Below, in pieces: positions 5,455 to 9,955 of a DNA stretch of 9,955 nt. The stretch comes from Candidatus Solibacter sp. (GTDB lineage Bacteria > Acidobacteriota > Terriglobia > Bryobacterales > Bryobacteraceae). Numbering within the stretch: position 1 is the stretch's first letter; every line of letters starts with the position of its first letter. The position numbers and the translations under genes are program-made. The DNA lies in contig JADGNT010000112.1 of NCBI GenBank assembly GCA_017883345.1, positions 1 through 9,955 of the forward strand, written 5' to 3'. Below the pieces are notes generated by a model. That model was not told where the DNA came from, searched no databases, and was given only the letters and a program-made list of their open reading frames with translations.

Positions 5455-8319
5455 TCACCTGCTCTCTCCCGGTATCAGGGACACGGAGAAGCCGCCCTGG
5501 AATACGGCCGAAGCCCCAGTATCCAGACGGTATTCGGGAGCTTCCGGCCGGCGGTTCTTTTCGGAACGTCCCACCACCGAAGGCAGCACGCGCAGATTCC
5601 GTCCCTCCCACCGGATGTATGGCGAACCTTCCACGCGCACGCCGGCGCGCTGGTCCGACGTTACCTCGGCCCAGCGCACCGACTTCGTCCCCTTCGCCGT
5701 ATCGCTGCCCGCGCGTCCGGCGTAGACGCCCAGCGTCGGCGCGATCTTCTCGTTCGGGTAGGCATCCAGCGGACCCAAGCCGAGCCATCGCAAGTTGTCC
5801 AGCCCCGTGGCGGTCTCAAACTCCATGCCGATTTCGGGCAGCCACGGTAGCTCCACGCGCGGCCTTACGGAGTAGCGCACGCGCAGCACGCCGTCGCGGC
5901 CCACCTCGTAGGCATAGGAGACGGCGAATCCGTTACGCTGATTGACCGTGTGCTCCGCATCCGCCTCGATGCGTACGCCCGAGGCGCTCTCGGTGACCTT
6001 CCAACTCTTGACCGCCGTGGTGTACTGGTTCAGATCGAGGTCCGCCGGCCGCGAGCGCATGACCACCACGTCATTGGCGCCGAGCGGCCGCCAACTGGTG
6101 AACCGCGAACCGGTGATCAGCTTCTGTGCGCCGAGGGAGGCCGACAGCAGCCGGGCGGTTGCCGGATCGAACTCATAGGTAGCCGGTCCGGCGGTGACGA
6201 CCACCGTCTTCGCGGTGCGCACGCGCACTGGCGACGGGCCGCCGCGGACGGGTTCGGGCGCCGGGCCGCCGGGGAGGAGTTCGATGGCGCGCTGCGTCAT
6301 CTCGGAGCCATCGGGGCGCAGAAACGTCAGGTGCGAATAGTATGTCACGCCGGGATCGATACTCCGGATCGCATCGAGCGGCAGCGTGAGCGTACCGATG
6401 GCGTGGGGCGCGGCGTTCACCTTGGTGTCTCCCTTGGCCAGTTCGCGGTCGTCCGCCATCACGGTCCAGCGTATGCCCACGGTGGAAAACTCCGTGAAAT
6501 CGTAGTCGTTGCGGATGGGAATTCGCACCGAGGACTGGCCCGGCCAGAAGCGCACGGAATCCTCCGGCAACGTCACGGGCGCATAGACGGCCTTGGTTTC
6601 CCAGTAGTCGCGCTGCGGTTTGCGATCCGCGCTGACGATGCCGTCCCAACCATCGAGGACGATCTGCATGTACTTCTCCATCTGGCCGTTGGCGCCGGTT
6701 CGCGTGCGGGTGAGGCCTTGATCCTGCCACATCCAGATGGCACCGCCCGCGCCGCTCGGGTGACGCGTCAACGCGCGCCACGATTCCTCCAGGCCCCCGA
6801 ACCCTTCCTCCCCGTAGGCGTGCGTGTACTCCGTGGTGATGATGGGCCGATTGGAGTGGGCGGCGAGTTGATCGAGGTTGGAGGGCGTGCGGTAGTGCGG
6901 CGCCAGAATATCGATCTCGGGCGGAAGGAAGTCGTCGGCGCGCCACGGCATCAGCACCGGCCGCGTGGGGTCCGACCCCTTGACCAGGCGGATGGCCGCC
7001 AGATGCATCGCTGTGAACGGATCTTCGTTGCCGATCGACCAGACGATCACGGAAGGATGATTCCGGTCGCGGGCGATGGTCTCCTGCGCGCGCCGCAACC
7101 CCGATTCCATGAACGACGGATCGTCGCCGAACTCGCCGCCGAAGCCCATGGGAACCTCGTCGATCACGTACATGCCCAGCTCGTCGGCGAGAGCGATGAA
7201 GCCCTCCGCCGGAGGATAGTGCGAGGTGCGGACCATGTTGATGTTGGCGGCCTTCATCAGACGCAGATCTTCCAGCCAGTGCTCGCGCCGGGTGGCGCGG
7301 CCCACGTCGGGGTGTTCGTCGTGGCGGCACACGCCGCGCAGTTTTACGGCTTGTCCATTGATGCGCAGCACGCCTCCGGCGGTCGAGACCTGGCGGAACC
7401 CGACCGCCGACGTTCGCGCGTGCGTGACGTTGCCGCCCTGCGCCAGTTCCACGGTGAGGCGGTACAGGTTCGGCGTCTCCGCGGTCCAGCGCTGCGGAGC
7501 GTAGGCGTGCATGGTGAGCAGCGTGTCGCGCGCGGTCCCGCGATGGGCCGGCACGGCCAGGCTGGTCCGCTGGGTTTCCTTGCCGTCCGGGCCGGTCAGG
7601 ATGGCGCGTAATTCATACGGCGCCTGCTGGGTCCCGGAGACCAGCACGCGCAGGTGCAGATCGGCGTCGCGGAACTGGTCGTCGAACGTCGTGGACGTCT
7701 CGACGCGGTCGATGTACGCGGCCGCCGGCATGGTTTCCAGCCACACGTCGCGGTAGATGCCGCCCAGGGACCAATCGTCGTTGGTGTCGAATGCCGAGTC
7801 CTTGGTGAGTTGACGGACGCGCACGGCCAGGCGGTTTTCGGCGCCGGGTTTCAGGATACGGGTGACGTCGTAGGCGAACTCGGTGAACCCGCTATCGTGG
7901 CGCCCCAGCGGCGCGGAGTTCAGCCAGACTTCGGCTGATGCCCAGACCCCGCCGAAGTGCAGCAGCACGCGCTTCCCGCTCAAGTTTTCGGGCGCCTGGA
8001 AGCGGCGGACGTAGAACCCTTCGCCGGCCTGCCGGGGCCGCGCGTAGATGGGCTCCTCGAAACCCAGCAGCGACCAGTTCGAGGGGACCGGCACAGGCTG
8101 GAAGCCGGGGCTCTGGAAGCTGTTCTCGTAGAACCGGGCCAGGCGATCCGCCGCCGCAGCATCGGCTGCAAATGCGAAGTCCCATGTGCCGTTGAGCGAG
8201 GTCGCTGGCTGGGTCTGGGCGCAGGCTGTGGCGAGCGTCGCCAGCAGCAGAACCCATCTCGCATGGCGCACGGCGCTCGACAACAATTCAATCGGACCCG
8301 GTTGTATAAAACGCGGCAT
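5455..8319 (-). CDS. Exported glycoside hydrolase family 2 enzyme (LacZ-type beta-galactosidase-like)
   Basis: The product is 954 residues from ATG 8319. An export signal (RHARWVLLLATLATACA, about 18-34) ends in ACA before Q, fitting signal peptidase I; the Cys is not in a good lipobox. GH2 order follows: jelly-roll sugar-binding domain (about 43-200, LNGTWDF and NDDWSLGGIYRDVWLE), immunoglobulin-like domain (200-310), TIM barrel (310-580) and a LacZ domain-5-like C-terminus (705-950, with YPNEKIAPTLGVY). The barrel has CRHDEHPDVGRA, RTSHYPP, the acid/base Glu in WSIGNED (E432) and the nucleophile Glu in TTEYTHAYG (E497). Retaining hydrolysis of beta-galactosides or related glycosides outside the cytoplasm is likely; the exact sugar is uncertain. 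The frame is open to GTG 8340; GTG 8271 would give the most typical signal peptide. A truncated membrane gene follows 2 nt after the stop. Confidence 0.9.
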   Translation of the reverse strand: MPRFIQPGPIELLSSAVRHARWVLLLATLATACAQTQPATSLNGTWDFAFAADAAAADRLARFYENSFQSPGFQPVPVPSNWSLLGFEEPIYARPRQAGEGFYVRRFQAPENLSGKRVLLHFGGVWASAEVWLNSAPLGRHDSGFTEFAYDVTRILKPGAENRLAVRVRQLTKDSAFDTNDDWSLGGIYRDVWLETMPAAAYIDRVETSTTFDDQFRDADLHLRVLVSGTQQAPYELRAILTGPDGKETQRTSLAVPAHRGTARDTLLTMHAYAPQRWTAETPNLYRLTVELAQGGNVTHARTSAVGFRQVSTAGGVLRINGQAVKLRGVCRHDEHPDVGRATRREHWLEDLRLMKAANINMVRTSHYPPAEGFIALADELGMYVIDEVPMGFGGEFGDDPSFMESGLRRAQETIARDRNHPSVIVWSIGNEDPFTAMHLAAIRLVKGSDPTRPVLMPWRADDFLPPEIDILAPHYRTPSNLDQLAAHSNRPIITTEYTHAYGEEGFGGLEESWRALTRHPSGAGGAIWMWQDQGLTRTRTGANGQMEKYMQIVLDGWDGIVSADRKPQRDYWETKAVYAPVTLPEDSVRFWPGQSSVRIPIRNDYDFTEFSTVGIRWTVMADDRELAKGDTKVNAAPHAIGTLTLPLDAIRSIDPGVTYYSHLTFLRPDGSEMTQRAIELLPGGPAPEPVRGGPSPVRVRTAKTVVVTAGPATYEFDPATARLLSASLGAQKLITGSRFTSWRPLGANDVVVMRSRPADLDLNQYTTAVKSWKVTESASGVRIEADAEHTVNQRNGFAVSYAYEVGRDGVLRVRYSVRPRVELPWLPEIGMEFETATGLDNLRWLGLGPLDAYPNEKIAPTLGVYAGRAGSDTAKGTKSVRWAEVTSDQRAGVRVEGSPYIRWEGRNLRVLPSVVGRSEKNRRPEAPEYRLDTGASAVFQGGFSVSLIPGESR

Positions 8320-8413
8320 GATGCGAGAGTAACACCGCACAGCTCATAGGCAACGGCCGGGGCGAATGGCTTTGAGCGCCACGAGCGCGATGGGGCGGGA
8401 ACGGAACCAGTTT

Positions 8414-8443
8414 GTGCGGGGTTCGAATCCCACGCCGCCACCA
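8414..8443 (+). other. tRNA 3'-end-like sequence (T-loop, acceptor strand, CCA), no complete tRNA
   Basis: GGTTCGAATCCC (8420-8431) matches a T-loop with its flanking Gs and Cs, followed by CGCCGCC (8433-8439), A (8440) and CCA (8441-8443), as in a tRNA 3' end. The T stem pairs for only 3 bp (GGG with CCC) and fails outside that. No matching acceptor strand GGCGGCG, D-arm or anticodon arm can be placed in the 90 nt upstream. It is therefore not a working tRNA. It could be a decayed remnant, an attachment-site copy left by an integrated element, or chance. Confidence 0.35.
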
Positions 8444-8459
8444 CCCGCCGCGCGCCGCT

Positions 8460-8468
8460 TGCTAGGAT
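8460..8468 (+). promoter_or_regulatory. Possible extended -10 promoter element of leuS
   Basis: TG-C-TAGGAT (8460-8468) matches an extended -10 layout, with TAGGAT agreeing with TATAAT at 4 of 6 positions. It ends 30 nt before the leuS ATG, predicting a leader of roughly 24 nt. No good -35 hexamer is seen at the usual distance. The leader has no clear Shine-Dalgarno sequence. Weak evidence. Confidence 0.25.
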
Positions 8469-8498
8469 GAAATCCAGTCCCCCAAACAAGCAGCCCAT

Positions 8499-9955
8499 AT
8501 GCCCGAGAAGCCCTACGACCATATCCAGATCGAATTGAAGTGGCACGAGCGTTGGCGGAACGCCGATTTCTACAAGGCCGAAGAGACTTCGGCCAAACCG
8601 AAATTCTACGTTCTGGAGATGCTGCCCTACCCCAGCGGCACCCTCCACATCGGCCACATCCGCAACTATTCGATCGGCGACGCGCTGGCCCGCTATAAGT
8701 GGATGCGCGGCTTCAATGTGCTGCACCCCATGGGATGGGACGCCTTCGGACTCCCCGCCGAGAACGCCGCCATCGCTAACTCGGTGCCGCCGCGCGAGTG
8801 GACCATGCAGAATATCGCGGCGATGAAGCAGACCCATCGCCGCTTCGCCTTCAGTTACGATTGGGACCGCGAAATCTCCACCTGCGAGCCCGAATACTAT
8901 CGCTGGAATCAGTGGTTCTTCCTCAAGATGCTGGAGCGCGGCCTCGCCTACCGCAAGCGCGCCCTCGTCAACTGGTGCTCCAAGTGCGCTACCGTCCTGG
9001 CCAACGAGCAAGTGGTCGAGGGCTGCTGCTGGCGCCATGACGACACCGCCGTGGAACAACGCGCCCTGGAACAGTGGTTCCTCAAAATCACCGACTACGC
9101 CGACGAACTGCTCGACGACATGGCGCAGCTCGAAGGCGGCTGGCCCGAGCGCGTCCTCACCATGCAGCGCAACTGGATCGGCCGCTCCGAAGGCACCGAG
9201 GTCGATTTCCACCTGGACGGCCCCGGTGAAGTCAACGCCACGCCCATCCGCGTCTTCACCACCCGCGTCGACACCATCTACGGCGCCACCTGCGTCATCC
9301 TGGCGCCGGAGCACCCACTCAACGCGGAGCTGCTCGATGCCGGCCTCAAAGCTCGCGCCAAGACCATGGTCGATTCGCGCGCCGGCCGCGACCCGGGCGA
9401 TATCGATAAGGAAGGCCTCTTCACCGGCCGCTACGCCATCAACCCTTACAGCGGCGAAAAGGTCCCCATCTGGATCGCCAACTTCGTCCTCATGGGCTAT
9501 GGCACCGGCGCCATCATGGCCGTCCCCGCGCACGATGAGCGCGATTTCGAATTCTGCCGCAAGTACGGGATCGCGGTGCGCCCCGTCGTCCGCCCCGTCG
9601 ATGGCACGCTCGCCGTGGAGCCGGGGATGACCGAAGCCTTCACCGAGTACGGCACGGTCGAGAACACCGGCGAGTGGAGCGGACTTTCCAGCGCCGAAGC
9701 GCGCCGCCAGATGAACGCTCACGCCGAGCGGCACGGCTTCGGCCAAGCCGCCATCACCTACCGCCTCAAGGATTGGGGCATCTCGCGCCAGCGCTATTGG
9801 GGCACGCCGATCCCCGTCATCCACTGCCCCGCCTGCGGCGTCGTCCCGGTGCCCGAAAACCAGCTCCCCGTGATCCTCCCCGACCGTATCGCGATCACCG
9901 GCGCCGGACGCTCCCCGCTCGAAAACGTCCCCGAGTTCGTCAACGTGGCGTGTCC
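8499..9955 (+). CDS. leuS: Leucyl-tRNA synthetase, N-terminal part
   Basis: The first 485 codons of this class I synthetase are visible; the frame is open at the right edge. The enzyme charges tRNA-Leu with leucine in the cytoplasm. Visible landmarks are PYPSGTLHIGH with the HIGH signature (50-53), MGWDAFGLPAENAA (78-91), a CxxC at 160-163 in NWCSKCATVLANEQVVEG, the lead-in LEQWFLKITDYADELL and NWIGRSEG (225-232). The CP1 editing domain follows, with TTRVDTIYGAT (254-264; many relatives have TTRPDT) and MAVPAHDERDF (340-350) holding the conserved editing Asp (346). RLKDWGISRQRYWGTPIP (422-439) and CPAC (443-446) return to the catalytic fold. KMSKS and the anticodon-binding domain lie beyond the window. 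The start at ATG 8499 gives the usual N-terminus, although no Shine-Dalgarno sequence precedes it. The gene diverges from the GH2 gene. Confidence 0.97.
   Translation, partial: MPEKPYDHIQIELKWHERWRNADFYKAEETSAKPKFYVLEMLPYPSGTLHIGHIRNYSIGDALARYKWMRGFNVLHPMGWDAFGLPAENAAIANSVPPREWTMQNIAAMKQTHRRFAFSYDWDREISTCEPEYYRWNQWFFLKMLERGLAYRKRALVNWCSKCATVLANEQVVEGCCWRHDDTAVEQRALEQWFLKITDYADELLDDMAQLEGGWPERVLTMQRNWIGRSEGTEVDFHLDGPGEVNATPIRVFTTRVDTIYGATCVILAPEHPLNAELLDAGLKARAKTMVDSRAGRDPGDIDKEGLFTGRYAINPYSGEKVPIWIANFVLMGYGTGAIMAVPAHDERDFEFCRKYGIAVRPVVRPVDGTLAVEPGMTEAFTEYGTVENTGEWSGLSSAEARRQMNAHAERHGFGQAAITYRLKDWGISRQRYWGTPIPVIHCPACGVVPVPENQLPVILPDRIAITGAGRSPLENVPEFVNVAC

Noticed and set aside
5950..7611. 553-codon plus-strand frame
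   Set aside because: It is antisense to the GH2 gene, Arg/His-rich with no recognisable domain; a typical GC-rich shadow frame opposite a gene with clear catalytic motifs.
8331..8443. Complete tRNA gene using AGCTCATAGG as D-arm
   Set aside because: The D stem partner is too far away, the acceptor strands do not pair and the T stem has only 3 bp; no tRNA cloverleaf can be drawn.
7980..9824. 614-codon minus-strand frame
   Set aside because: It lies opposite leuS for most of its length and then overlaps the GH2 gene in another frame. The leuS frame has unmistakable HIGH and editing motifs, so this is a shadow.
1..9955. CRISPR array, toxin-antitoxin, phage or novel defence system
   Set aside because: No regularly spaced direct repeats, cas-like genes, small paired ORFs or defence domains are visible; all long reading frames are accounted for by the genes listed.

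Overview
The window is GC-rich DNA with few intergenic T-tracts and many palindromic repeats between genes. The protein families and the repeat style resemble soil Acidobacteriota of the Bryobacterales/Solibacter type. That placement is inferred from remembered family and repeat resemblance; no search was run.

Layout, left to right. (1) 1-81 (+): the last 26 codons of a FAD-linked oxidase of the berberine-bridge type. (2) 98-133: a tandem double hairpin. (3) About 137 to at most 2109 (-): a group II intron with an intact reverse transcriptase/maturase (210-1703) and recognisable domains V and VI at its 3' end. It lies between two convergent genes. (4) 2110-2160: copy A of a two-hairpin interspersed repeat. 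(5) 2166-3803 (-): an AspT/YidE-type transporter with two TrkA-C-like domains. (6) 3859-3961: a very long hairpin in the divergent intergenic region. (7) 4002-5051 (+): a multipass membrane protein of the DUF1624/heparan-alpha-glucosaminide acetyltransferase-like kind. (8) 5051-5173: a MITE-like element with imperfect terminal inverted repeats around a perfect 26-bp hairpin, inserted at the stop codon of the preceding gene. (9) 5174-5454: no intact gene. It holds copy B of the interspersed repeat (5303-5353) and a 5' remnant of a membrane protein gene (-) that the repeat region has cut short. (10) 5455-8319 (-): an exported glycoside hydrolase family 2 enzyme of the LacZ type. (11) 8320-8498: a divergent intergenic region with a tRNA-3'-end-like sequence and a possible extended -10. 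(12) 8499-9955 (+): leuS, leucyl-tRNA synthetase, running off the right edge.

The genes do not form one pathway. They are mostly single transcription units, arranged convergently or divergently and separated by repeats. The one apparent operon is the GH2 enzyme followed by the truncated membrane gene, which starts 2 nt after the GH2 stop. I see no CRISPR array, toxin-antitoxin pair, phage module or evident new defence system. The unusual content is in the non-coding mobile and repeat DNA: the intron, the MITE-like element, the paired-hairpin repeats and the long hairpin.
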